Part shown: piece after piece, positions 35,955 through 47,520 of the stretch
Position numbering within the stretch: the stretch's first letter is position 1
Layout: each line of letters starts with the position of its first letter
Source of the DNA: Anaeramoeba flamelloides
Lineage: Eukaryota > Metamonada > Anaeramoebidae
Length of the DNA: 64,000 nucleotides
NCBI GenBank assembly: GCA_027625915.1
Contig: JANTQA010000060.1
Location: forward strand, 4,092,001 to 4,156,000
Reading direction: 5' to 3'
Notes under the pieces: model-generated
The model's database searches: none
Told to the model about the DNA's origin: nothing
The model's input: the letters and a program-made list of their open reading frames with translations, nothing else
Position numbers and translations under genes: made by a program

Positions 35955-36435
35955 TTGTTTTTAAGGACTATTCATATTTGATGCTCTGTAGGGGTTAGAA
36001 TGAACTACTCTCATCAATAAATTGGATTAAATAGAATCTCAATTAAAGGAAAGCCATGATATTGAATTTTTAGGATTTTTATTGATTTTAGTCGAAAAAT
36101 AAAAAAAACATTTATTGATCAAAAACTTGAATGAATTTTCGAACAAAACAAGGCAAAATTAAAAATGAATTTTTTTGATTATCACTGTTGGTCATATCAC
36201 CTTTATTTTCAAGTATATTGACACACTTGAAATAAGCTATTTGGTCATTTAAAATAATCGTGATATGACCAACAGTGATGAGATTTTAGATTTTGGAGAA
36301 TTGAGATGAAATGTTGGATTTTAAAGTTTGGAAAATTTTAAAATCTGGCTTTTTGGAAAGGATCTTGACCACTTTACATTTTCACCCAACACTTTGATTC
36401 CAATAATTAAAATGGTTTTGAAAGTTTTTTATTTT
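35955..36435 (+). repeat. Dispersed repeat P, copy 1, with internal palindrome
   Basis: Inverted match to 46190-46640 over about 460 bp, including AAGGATCTTGACCACTTTA and CATCAAATATGAATAGTCC. Internally ATCACTGTTGGTCATATCAC near 36181 is repeated inverted at about 36270-36289, a hairpin with a loop of about 70 bp that is weaker in the second copy. Confidence 0.65.
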
Positions 36436-37689
36436 TTTTTTTATTATGCAAAAACTTTTTCAATTTTTTAATATTTTTGGATTTGTAAATAATTTTTTTG
36501 AAAATTTCGTTAATAAGGGAAACGGATTTTTGAACTTACTTCAAAAAAGGTAGAAAACGTTTTACTTTCAAATTTCAATGTGTTAAAACAATTAGAAACA
36601 TTTGCTAAAAATTCCATTTTCAAATTCCAAAGATCCCTTTATTTGAAACACCAAAGCTTTTGTATTTCCAGTCAAGACAAGCAGCACCAATTTACAATTT
36701 GAAGCCAAAAGTTGAATAAGCTATTTTTAAGTTTTGAATGACCTTGCAAATAAATAGCAGTTCATTCAAAAGTAAGTTCATAAAAAAGACTGGTCCAAAG
36801 AAACACAAACCACCATCTAATTTTAAATGATCTAATCTCAAAATTTCGAACTACTGATACATTATAGGGGAACAAGATTCAAGTTAACTCAAAATTACTA
36901 AATTCTAAAAACAAAGGAAAAAGTGAAGGGATTTATTGATCCCAAAGAAATTGAAAAAAAATTTTTGAAAAATTGCACTAAGAAATTTATTTTCGTTTTC
37001 TTTTGTAATTTTTTTTAAAAAAAATACAAAAGTAAATAAAATTGAGAAACTTGTATTTCCATTCTACTCATTTTTTACGGGACTCTCAAAGGGAAACCTT
37101 TTCTCAAAAGATCGAAAATACACCAACCAACAAAAAACATCTTTAATTTTGGGATCTCATCTAACAAAAGTATCAGTAAAAATGAGAATTCAACAACTAA
37201 GAATCGAAGTTTGAAACATTAGAAAGGAAAGGGGATGAATTCTATCTTTTGAAGAATCCTTGAATAAAATACAGTTAAAAATGACAAAGATGGTAAATAT
37301 GTACCAAAAATGGTTTTTTAAACTGAAAATTTTCAAAAAAAAACCTAAATTTTCAATTTTAACAAGATCCCTTGAGTCAACTTTCTTTTAAACCAATATT
37401 TATGCTTCTACACTTAAAAAAAGTATCCACTGACCTTCTAATATGAATAATCCTTAATTGTTAATGAGATTTAAAATTTTCAAGAGTGTTTTTATTTTTC
37501 AAAAAGAAACATTATTTGTTCATAATACTTTACATTCATCAAGATACAGCAATTTTTTTTTAAAAGATCCATCAAAATATTTTTATATTCTAATTGAAAG
37601 AAAACATAAAGATCTTCATTAGTCAATGAGAATAGATATTTTTAGAGATCTCATTCACTCTCATTTTTACTCAAAATATATTTTCAAAT

Positions 37690-38240
37690 ACTTTGACCAT
37701 TTATCTTGTAGATTTTTTTGGGATTAAATTTCAGCTGATTAACTTTAGTTTCTATTTGGAATATTGTTACATCAAGGATTCTTGGTTCGCCCAATATATT
37801 TCACAAAATTGAAAACAGAATGAGGTAAATAAATAAAAGTTCTCCAATTCCAAGAGTTGATTTTTAGGCTATTTGCTCAAGTAAAAATTGAAAATAACTG
37901 TTGTGGATTAAAAGTAAAATAGGGCTTTTTAATGGAGAAAATTAATAGAAAACCGAAAGTCAGATCGATTAATAATTAAAAAAATCTTTTAATAAAGACA
38001 AAATGAAGGACTCATCTGAATAACAGTTTTTTTAATGCTATCTTTTGATATGGAGTTTTTCTTTGATTAATCTAAATATTAAAAATTAGTTCAAAAAATG
38101 GATTATTTTCACGATCTTAAAAACCACATCAATAATTTCGATAAGAAAGTTGAATTTAATCATGTTTTTTTTTTTGGTTTGGTTGGGTAAAATCTAATGG
38201 ATTATGATTTAAGGTTGATTGGTTTCTTCTTTGGAATGAT
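37690..38240 (+). repeat. Dispersed repeat Q, copy 1 (uninterrupted)
   Basis: 37690-37870 matches 21170-21350. 37900-38240 matches the two flanks of the element at 39212-40411 (39040-39211 and 40420-40585). Shared blocks are CCACATCAATAATTTCGATA and the GATTGGTTTCTTCTTTGG region. This copy lacks the 1.2-kb insertion and so shows the empty state. Confidence 0.65.
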
Positions 38241-39211
38241 TTTAGTTTTCATTTTCAGGTTTCAATGATTTCTGTGATTCTATTAATGTTCACAATGAAA
38301 AACTATGACGAACTTATAATACCTGGTTCACTTTTAATCCACAACTGTAAAGTGAAATTTTTAAATCATATCTATTTCATAAAAAACTTGAAAATTTTTG
38401 AAATCTTTTTGAAAAATTTAAAAGATCCAATAAAAGAGTTTTTCAGAAAAATCTTTGTCTTTTGTATTTGTTTTTTTTACAAAGATCAATTTGAAGGATT
38501 TGGTGATTGTAGGTTTTGGTGACAAGCTTGTAAAAATTTGATAGGGTTTGTTCAAAAATAGGGTGACTGAAGTTGGAAGATTTTGGAACAATGATTTGGG
38601 TTAAAGTACTACTGTAAAAGCTGTGTTTGATTTGTAAAGTTCAGTTTTACAAAACTTTATTTTAAAGGGAATAATAAAATAAAGTTCAAAAACCACAATT
38701 AAAAACAAAAAACACCCTTTAAAAAAAACTACAAACAGCAATTATTTACAAAAACAATCCAAATAATTTTCAAAAAAACAAATTAAAAACTCAGCAGGGA
38801 TTATTTAAACATACTGTAAAAGTCAACAAAGGTTGTTGGACAAACTGTAAACAACTTTACCAACAAAATTCTTCAACAACCTTACCAACCAATGGAAACA
38901 ATAAACATTGTTGTAAATCTACAGCTGTCACCACAACGGAACTTACCAAACCAACAAACAAATTTAATACAGGTATTTGGATAATTAATAAGTAAAAATT
39001 TTAGCTTTTATTTTGCTGATTATTTTATTACAAACCAAACTTCCAAAAAAGCAAATGTTCTGGATTAAAAGTGAAAGACTGGTTTTAATTGAACCCAAAA
39101 ATTCAAAGCAAGATCAAATAAAAAAAGAATAAATAAAGGCAAAATGATGGATTAAACAATCTAACAATTTTTTTAAATACCACTATCCTTTGGTTGGTTT
39201 TTTCAATTATT

Positions 39212-40411
39212 AAGGGGGTAAGTACATTTTTCTTTTTTTGAGTGCCACCATTTATGTGAAACTGAATTCTTCAAATCATTTCTTTAACCAAATATATTGA
39301 TATTTTAATAAATACTAGAGTGGAATATATCCTAGTATAAGATATTTTCATACCAATAAAAAAACGGAAATCAAAAAAATGAAAAAATTGATCAAAAAAA
39401 AAATAAAAATCATTTATTACTTGATCTTATCTATAATATTTTACATAATTACTTATTCTTTATTTAGTTTAATTTTTAATTCTTTATGAAAAAAATTTTG
39501 TTTGGAAAATTTTTGATAAACAAATTACTGTTTATTTCGAAAGAATTTCCAAAATGAATTTAAAAATCCTCTTTTCATTTAATTCCTCTAATTCTAGTTT
39601 TAGTTCAGAAAATCATAGATTTTTTTAATTCTTCTTGAGAATAAGGGTTTATTGTACAAATTCGTTTGATTTTATAATTATTTATTTTCCATTAAAATGA
39701 GAACTCAAAAAAATTCTGAATCTGATTGAAATGTTTTCTAATGAATTTTTCCATTATTTTGAGTTGAATTTTTTGTACCGTTTTTTGATTCCAAGAATTC
39801 AACTCCTTTATTTTAATTTTTGAAATAGTACTCTTTGTTTTGGCTTTGTTTGATAAAAATATTTTAAAAAAGAATTTTAAAAGCAAATTTGTCACAAAAA
39901 GTTTATAAAATAATAATAAATAGTAATGGGGCAAGAAATTCGAGGAAAAAAATAGTTTGTATCCATACAAACTAAGAATGCAAAGAAAACCAATCTTTAA
40001 AAATAGGTTTTTATCTTTTTTTTTTTTTTTTTCTTGATTTCAACAAATTTATTTGGAATGGTGATCTTTCGTGTTTGGTCTTTTAAAAGAAAATATTTGT
40101 TTCAAATGCACACCCTTTCGGGTATATTTTTTTGGTTTACTGTTTGATTAATTTCAATCGTTCGTATAAACGTATCTCTAGATCCAAAACCAAATTTAAT
40201 AAAACCAAAAATAAATCAAAAAACAATGTTTCAAAAATTTGAAAAATTTAAGATTCAACTCTGAATTACTTTGATTCTTTTCACGAATAGACTAGTGGAT
40301 GGTGTTTTGGTTTCAAAGTTTCAATATCTGGTGGCACTCAAAAAATATTTTTTCAGTAATGTTCACACAATTAAAATTTTTCAAAATGGGAAAATGTACT
40401 TACTTCCTTAA
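39212..40411. mobile_element. 1.2-kb TIR transposon with 9-bp target duplication
   Basis: Both ends carry GTAAGTACATTTT in inverted orientation followed by TTTTTTGAGTGCCACCA. The 9-bp sequence TCAATTATT flanks it directly (39203-39211 and 40412-40420). The paralogous copy at 38.0-38.2 kb lacks the insert. Inside, a minus frame 39970-39692 is open for about 92 codons with a basic C-terminal part (KELNSWNQKTVQKIQ), not recognised as a transposase. 9-bp duplications are typical of MULE-type elements, so a MULE derivative is the best guess. Confidence 0.75.
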
Positions 40412-41694
40412 TCAATTATTAAAAATTTATTGAAAAAATTGACTATTTTTGCGATCTCCAAAACCACAACAATAATTTCGATATATCAAGTAGATTTCAA
40501 TTGGGTAGGTTGGCTTGATTGAAAAAAATATAATGAATTCTTCTTTGAAGTTAATTGGTTTTTTCGTTTAATTGATTGTACTTTTTGTTTAGTAAAGTTT
40601 TAAATTTACAAAACTGAATAAAACTTAGAATCCTGTTGAACTTTTTTTTCAAATGGTTTCCTAAAATTAACAATAAAATTGAAGATTCAAATAACTCACT
40701 AATTATTAATTACCCTTTGAAATTTTACGATTAGTTATTGAATTAAAATCATTTTTCTGAGTTTAGCTCCCGATTTTTGTTTCAAAACCTGAATTAAACT
40801 ATTCAAATCAAGATTATTTTTTTTTGATAATCCTTGCTGGTAAAAAAGTTACAGATAGTAAAAAAAAAATGAAAAATGGTGGTTATTTAAAAATAATAAT
40901 CAAAGTACTCAGTTTGAAATAATTTTAATCAAAATCTTAACCTTGATTTGATAAAAAAAACTAATATAAAAATTCGATTATTATTAGAATTAAATCCTAA
41001 TTCAAATGATCACATGAAATCAAAATTAAAACCTCTTTAATTTTCCCATTTTGAGATTAAATTGTAAAATTGAACAATCATAAGTTTTTTGGATTTTTTT
41101 ATTACAACGATTTTTTTGTAATGCAAAATTGGCTTGAAGAGTTAATAAACAAGGTATTATTCCAGTTTTAGTAAATTCAATTTCAGATATCTTTATTTAT
41201 CAGTGAAAAATAATCTCGTTAAAGTAGTTGGTATCTTAAATATAATATGTGTTTGCTTTTCTTCTTTTCTCAGATCTGTAAATAATACAAACCGAAAAAC
41301 CCAAAAAAATTTAAAAAAATGGGTTGACATCACTAGCAGGATTAAACAAAATTGAAAAAAAAAAAAAAGTTAGACAAAACTACTTGTTTCATTAACCTTT
41401 CATCTTTAATAATAAATTTTATTCACAATATAATCAAAATTCCATAGTTACAAATAATTGAAACTGTTGTAGTTATTGTTGTTAGTATGACTATTTTTAA
41501 AAGTCTCTAGTAGAGGAAAAAAAGGTATTTTCGGGTAAAAAATTGCAAATAAACTGAAGAATGAATTATAGTTTAATTCAACTTGGAGATATTTACTTTG
41601 ATAGATAATAAGCATATATTTTTGAAAACATTGTAATCATCTAATAAAACTGAAACAGAGTAAAAAAAATCACTGATGATAATTATTGAAAGTG

Positions 41695-42060
41695 TACGTA
41701 GAGTGCTTTAAACTGCCGAGGTTTTTTTTAATTTTTGTAATAAACATAAAATTTGTGAAATTTTCTGTTTATTTCTAAAAGTAAAAAAAAACCTAGAACA
41801 CTTCACAAATATACAGAAAACTCAAGAAAACCTAACGAAAAGTGTCCTAGGTTTTTTTTAATTTTCCAAATAAACCAAAAATTTATTAAAATTATCTGGT
41901 ATAAACCGAAAATTTCAAAAATTTTCTCAATTCTTTTAAATTCGGATAAACCTAACAAAAAGTGTCCTAGGTTTTTTTCACTTTTTGAAATAAACAGAAA
42001 AATTCACAAATTTTATGTTTATTACAAAAATTAAAAAAAACCTAACGGAAAATCAAAGAA
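41695..42060. repeat. Palindromic repeat Z, cluster of about three units
   Basis: AAAAAAACCTAAC/GTTAGG and TGTCCTAGGTTTTTTT blocks recur inverted and direct about every 120 bp, separated by AATAAACAGAAAA-type stretches. The left boundary has GTAGAGTGC. Related palindromes lie at 50838-51015 and 60430-60640, and a half-unit at 59650-59770. The family is AT-rich and non-coding. Confidence 0.6.
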
Positions 42061-42930
42061 AAAATATTATTTACAATTTAAAAGAACACATAATTCTTTA
42101 ATAAACCCAATAATCGGTTATCTATTTGAAGGGCCTTGATTAAATTTAAACACTTTTAAATTATATTATTATAACCTCTAAACTGTGAAAAAAAAAATTT
42201 TCAAATTTTTTACAATTAAATTTGAAAAAAATCTTTATAGAACCTGGTAAATTGGATTTTCCGACTTAAATTGTCAAATATCTTAAAAAATAATGTTCGA
42301 TCAAAGATCCTTTATTCACCAATAGTGTTTGTTATAAGTGAAGTCATCAAAAAGTATGAAATTAGCAAATGTTTAATTTTTTTTTTTGAAAAAATTTTTT
42401 CTTGATCGTGATGTGTTAAACCCACTTAGGTTTTTGAGTTTTTAAAAAACCAGTTTTAATTTGGGATATTAAGGTTCAAAATCATTTCTGAAATGATTAA
42501 AAAAATATACAATTTATATATTGATCTAAACACCATTTCAAAAATTCTGACTCACCTGAAATAATAAATTGAAATATAATATATAAAATATATCTTTTCG
42601 TATAAAAGAACAACTAATAATTAAATCTAATTTAAAATTCACTTTAAGTCATTCTAAATATATATAAATCTGATATTTTAAAAATTCTAAAAAAATAAAA
42701 CCAGAAACTAAAAAAAATGGAGTCATAATTTTTGAAATGAGCATTATCGATTTTTTTATTACTGAGCTTTCACTTAAAAAAAAGTTAAATAACATACTAT
42801 TTCCCTAATAATTATATTCGTTTTCAAAGACATTTCATTGTCTCAATTTTCTTAATGGTTATTTTTCTTTTCGAAGATCTTTTTTTTGGAATCCACCTGA
42901 TCTTGTGGAAAAAAAAAAAGTTTGTAACTT

Positions 42931-44032
42931 TTTTTTTTTTATTATTTAACGAAGGAGTTTTTAATTCCTCTTATTTGCCCGAATTCCTAAATTATGATTT
43001 AGGAATTTTGTTAAAGACTCAAAAATAAATTTATTACCCACTAAGGCTAATAAATACGATGAATCTCTTTTTCTAATAATATCAAAAATAGTAATAATAT
43101 TATTTTTTAATATATTAGAGATGTTAAATTTTTTTATTTCAGATATCCAGATTTTATGATTATTTTCATAGGCTGGGCAGTTCCAGAGAAAATGATCCAA
43201 ATCTTCAATGATATCTATTTTTTTTGATTTTTTGCATAATTTACAGTATTTTGATTTGTCCTTGTTCATAACATAAGAATATCTATTTAAATAATTTGTA
43301 AAATTTCTGAGTTTTAAGATTGAAGTTGAACCCTTCCATTTTAAATATCTTTGTTGTTTGTTAATATTATTTTGAATAGAAATTATTTTTAAATATTTTT
43401 GAACTTTCCAACTTGGACTATTTTCCAGTTGTTTAATTCGATATTTCTCAAGTTCAAATTCTAATTCTTTTAGGGTGTCTGATTGTCAGTTAATATTTTC
43501 AAATTTCTGTTCTCTGAATTTGAGATTTTTAACTATTTCATGAAAATACAAAAAGGTTAATTTTTGAATTAGTTTAAATCTTCTTTTATATATAGTTATT
43601 CTGACAGAATATTTTTTTGCTTCAGTTTTATATATAAGTCTAGGAGAGTGTGGTTTTATTAATAAAAATTTTGTTACTTTTTTATTAATCCACACATCTA
43701 TATCATTGAAATCTTGTTTTGTCAAATCAAATATTTTAAATCCATATAACAATTGACTATGTAAGACAGCTTTAAAAAAATGAATTTTCAATCCATTAGT
43801 AAATTTCTTTTGTTGTAAAATATTAGTTATTTTTTTAAAATTGGTTTTAACTTTATCAAGGTTAAATTTTAAATGAGTTTTTTTTATCTAACCAAATCCC
43901 AAGATATAATATTTCTTTTGGATTGGTAGTTTTTTTCGTTTTATCATCGTTTGGATTCATACCAAAATGTCGAATAATTCTATATATTTTTTCAATCTGA
44001 TAATTTATTTCTATCAGAGATCCTTTCAGGAT
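42931..44032 (-). mobile_element. 5'-truncated LINE (non-LTR retrotransposon), with 16-bp target duplication
   Basis: Flanked by the exact direct repeat AAAAAGTTTGTAACTT (42915-42930 and 44033-44048), with a T run at 42931 that is the poly(A) tail on the minus strand. Minus-strand frames encode the reverse-transcriptase thumb region (GMNPNDDKTK, ILYLGIWLDKK near 44000-43890). Next comes a connecting segment with LLYGFKIFDLTKQDF (43791-43486). Last is a C-terminal zinc-binding domain, CKLCKKSKKIDIIEDLDHFL followed by WNCP (43269-42961). At least two frame breaks separate these blocks. The catalytic core and 5' end are absent, so the copy arrived truncated. Endonuclease type cannot be told. Confidence 0.88.
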
Positions 44033-44048
44033 AAAAAGTTTGTAACTT

Positions 44049-46010
44049 CAAATTAACATTTAGAAAAGTGAATCTTTGTAATTTATTATAAAATTCACAC
44101 ACTTACAATTATAAATATTATCTTAGTCATTTTTAATTTTTCAAAGAAATTGAGAAATTTGAGAACCGGTATGGGTAAGTGGAAACACAACCCAGTGTAC
44201 AATCTGAAGGCCGGGGTTCTATTCCCTTAACCATTATTTCTTATTGTTTACCATTTTTTCAAATAGCCACCACGGTGTAATTTTAATTAAAAATCGGGCT
44301 TATGCTTCTTAGAACCACTAATTCTTTGAGGAAATCGTTTGACCGAATTGAATCTTTTTGACTATTATAAAACTGAACGGAATTGGAACAAAATCCCTCT
44401 CAATTTATGGAGCGGATCCGATTTTTGGGAGAAATGACCAGCTCTCACTTGGTTCAACAATATCTCTAATTCAAATTAGGGATTCGGGCAAACAGGTGGA
44501 CTTTTAGTACCCACTCTTTAATGGAAAAAAAAAGAAATTGAGAAATTTTATACAAGCTTTGCAATTGAAGTTGCCCAGAATTATACAAAAAAAATTTTAA
44601 ACACATTCTTTTTTTAGAAATTTATACTTCATTCAGCCTTTTCTTTGATGATATTCGAATCTAATCCTATATTAATTATTTCCCTTATTTCTAAACAATC
44701 TTAGTTTGGTTGATTCTTAAATAAATAGTGAATTTTTCATTTTTAGGTGGGCCTTTTTGAGTCAAATGGGGTTTACCTTTGTTATTTTCAAACAAAGATA
44801 TTTTATGAAGTAGGTCCACAGTAATTGGCCTGGTACCGTATTAAATCCTCTATAATTTTCATTTCCAGAAATTGAAAGATCATTTTTTCAAAACTGATAT
44901 AAATTTATTTTTAAAATAAAAAAACTAACTAATTTTTGCAAATTTAATTTTCAATTAGATCCTTGTTTTCAGAATTCTTCAAATCCTATCCCACAAAAAC
45001 TCAACCCAATTTATATAGATACAACAAATTTGGTTTTGGAAAAACGATCAAACAAAAAAAATTTTAATCAAAAAAGTATTAAAAATGTTCAGTGCATTAG
45101 GCATGATATCATGTTGATCCACAAACAATTCGAGGAGATTTAATTCAAGGAAAAACAAAAAGAAAAAAAAAATAAGCCAAAATCACAACCCCTTGGTAAT
45201 AATTAATATGTTCATTCCATTACTACCATAAAAATTTATAAGACAATGGAATTGATTTTCTATTATTACATTTTATTTTGTATAACAAAACGTAAAAGGG
45301 TTATTAAAGCTCATCATAAACTGTAAACTTTATAATAGTTCATTCAAAAATAATTTATCCATTTTTTGTTTTGGGGATTGGCAAACAAATTCCTAAAAAT
45401 ACTTATATTAATTTTGAATCTTCAATTTCCAATTTGTTATAATCTCAGCTTTTTACAATTTAAAAAAAATGATCAAAGATGAAAAAATACAATCAAGTTT
45501 CTTTGATTTTTAGGGTTTCTGTGATTTATATGATTTCAATTCTTGAGAAAATTTAATTTTTTTCTTGGTTTTTTTAAAAAAAAAACTCGAATGAAGTTTG
45601 AGAAGTTGTAATTTTGATTAATCTTATGATTGAAATTGAATTTTCTATTTCAAAAAACACAACTTTAGTCTAGAAAACCAATTTCTCTGTCTTTTAAATT
45701 TTCACAGTAGGGTTGGAACGGATGGATGGTTTGTAGAGAAAATGTAACAATTCAAAGTAACTCAATGATTTTTGATCATTGACAATACGATGATTTAGCT
45801 TTAAAGTTGTTTATTGAGAAGTGAATTTAATGTTAAAAACTCGAGATTATTTTTCTTTTTCATTTTTACGATCCTTAACAAGGTGTTCAGGTTCAGGTAT
45901 CTCAAAATTTCTTAGTGAATTATCTTTTTAAAAAATGAGACGATAAATGATTTCGTTGATCCAAATTGGGGAATATTTTAAAGATCCTAACTTCACCATT
46001 CAAATGGAAT
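44049..46010 (+). repeat. Dispersed repeat R, copy C (host of the LINE and SINE)
   Basis: 44049-44780 (without the SINE) matches 9090-9420, and 44780-46010 matches copy B at 19860-21110. Diagnostic blocks: TTTCTAAACAATCTTAGTTT, TTTTTCAAAACTGATATAAA, CCTTAACAAGGTGTTCAGG. Copy C shows that the 9-kb and 20-kb repeats are two parts of one longer unit of at least about 2 kb. Confidence 0.65.
44161..44530 (+). mobile_element. tRNA-derived SINE with 18-bp target duplication
   Basis: Directly flanked by AAAGAAATTGAGAAATTT at 44143-44160 and 44531-44548, with an A-run ending the element. The 5' head contains a Pol III A-box-like TGGGTAAGTGG (44172-44182) and a B-box-like GGTTCTATTCC (44215-44225, consensus GGTTCGAATCC). 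AAGGCC sits between them, as in a tRNA variable loop. The anticodon stem and acceptor do not pair, so it is not a working tRNA. The body to 44524 is unlike the surroundings and locally GC-richer. The copy at 9060-9420 preserves the uninterrupted target. Confidence 0.8.
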
Positions 46011-46189
46011 TGAACCAAGTACTTTTGATATAAATTGGTAAATTTAATCTGAGGTACTTCAAAATCCCTTTTTAAAAATTCACGAAATTAAAAATAAAAT
46101 TTACAAAATTTTTAAAAAATATATTTGTTAAACTAAAATTTAAAAAGTTTTTACAAAAATAAAAAAAAATAAACAACTTTCTGAACCAT

Positions 46190-46640
46190 TTTAATCATTA
46201 GAATCAAAGTGTTGGGTGAAAATATAAAGTGGTCAAGATCCTTTCCAAAAAGCCAGATTTTAAAATTTTCCAAACTTTAAAATCCAACATTTCATCTCAA
46301 TTCTCCAAAATCTAAAATCTCATCATTGTTGGTCATATCGAAATTATTTTGAATGAACAGATAACTAACTCCCAGTTTACGAATATACCTAAAAATAATT
46401 GTTATATAACAAACAGCGATAATAAAAAAAAATCATTTTTCAATTTGCCTTGTTTTATTCGATAATTCATTCAAGTTTTTGATCAATAAAATGTTTTTCT
46501 TAATTTTCGACAATAATCCTAAAATTGTAATACCTTGGCTTTCCTTTAATTGGGATTCTTTTAAAATGTTTTTATTGAGGAGGGTATTGTATTTCAACCC
46601 CCATAGAGCATCAAATATGAATAGTCCTTAATTATTAATA
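46190..46640 (-). repeat. Dispersed repeat P, copy 2
   Basis: Inverted copy of 35955-36435. The TTGTTGGTCATATCG hairpin arm is present, but its partner (TTATATAACAAACAGCGAT) is diverged, so this copy is older or less constrained. It ends about 500 bp from the last exon of the RhoGAP gene. Confidence 0.6.
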
Positions 46641-47169
46641 AAAAGAATAGGTTACTTTTTTTAGTTTTATATTGGAAACAAGTGAATTTTAGATTTCAAA
46701 AAAGAGAATCAAATTAATAAATTGTTTAAATAGGGTTTATACATCCTTTTCATTAGCCAAAACACAAATTACAAAAAAATTGTTTTCAAGATCTCGAAAA
46801 TATTGAATTGTTTTTTTTAAAAAATATTACACCCATAAAAAATCATTTTTCAAATTTTTTAAAATCAATTCTTTTCACTTTTTTTCTTTTGAGACATGAA
46901 AATAAAAATAAAAAAAAATATTTTTTTTATTCATATTTTTATTTATGATTAAAATAATTGAACTTTATAGACAAACATTAATTATAAGGATATAATATAT
47001 ATATATATTAAATAGATAAAATAGAAAAAAGGAAATGGGTTTTATGATTTATAAGTCATAATTATTTTAGATTGAATGTAATGTTCCATAATTACAATTA
47101 CTATGATAAAATTATATTTTCAGACTTTTTTTTTCCTTTTGATTGAAATTCTTAAATAAATCTTCTTTA

Positions 47170-47444
47170 TTAAAGATCAAAAAGAAAATCGAAATTAGTA
47201 ATAATCATTTTAAATAATTTATTTTCATTTTGTACAGTTTCTGGATCCATCATTAAATTTTTTTTTGAGCACAATGTTGGTCCAAAAATTCTTGAGAGAT
47301 TATCAATCGTCATTTTATTTACCTCATGATTATTAGAAATTTTTATGCATAAACTGCAAATAGTCTTGATTATTGTACGATTAAGCCGAGGTAGTATAAA
47401 CATCTGATCCTTTAATTTTTTTAATTGTACTTCTTCGTCATATT
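47170..47444 (-). CDS. RhoGAP gene, exon 5 (C-terminal half of the GAP domain)
   Basis: Begins after the acceptor ATTATAG at 47445 with two bases that complete a Lys codon from exon 4. It reads YDEEVQLKKLKDQMFILPRLN, continues through SNNHEVNKMTIDNLSRIFGPT, and ends ITNFDFLFDL-TAA. These are the last helices of a RhoGAP domain, including the NKMTxxNL signature. On its own from Met at 47403 it would be a 77-residue half-domain without the arginine finger, which cannot be a functional GAP; joining to 55860 explains it fully. Confidence 0.85.
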
Positions 47445-47487
47445 CTATAATTCAAATAATAATTTATCAAGATACGCACACACACAA

Positions 47488-47520
<33 letters not shown>

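Noticed and set aside
38265-38522. Plus-strand frame of 85 codons
   Set aside because: Phe/Lys/Ile-rich, no domain, lies next to dispersed repeat Q; most likely chance.
41695-42060. CRISPR-like array
   Set aside because: Units recur at roughly 120 bp but they are inverted as well as direct, the spacers are themselves similar, and the DNA is clearly eukaryotic; this is palindromic repeat Z.
44161-44235. Functional tRNA gene
   Set aside because: A- and B-box-like blocks are present, but the acceptor and anticodon stems do not pair, the B-box deviates from consensus, and the segment is the head of a 370-bp insert with direct repeats; a SINE explains it better.
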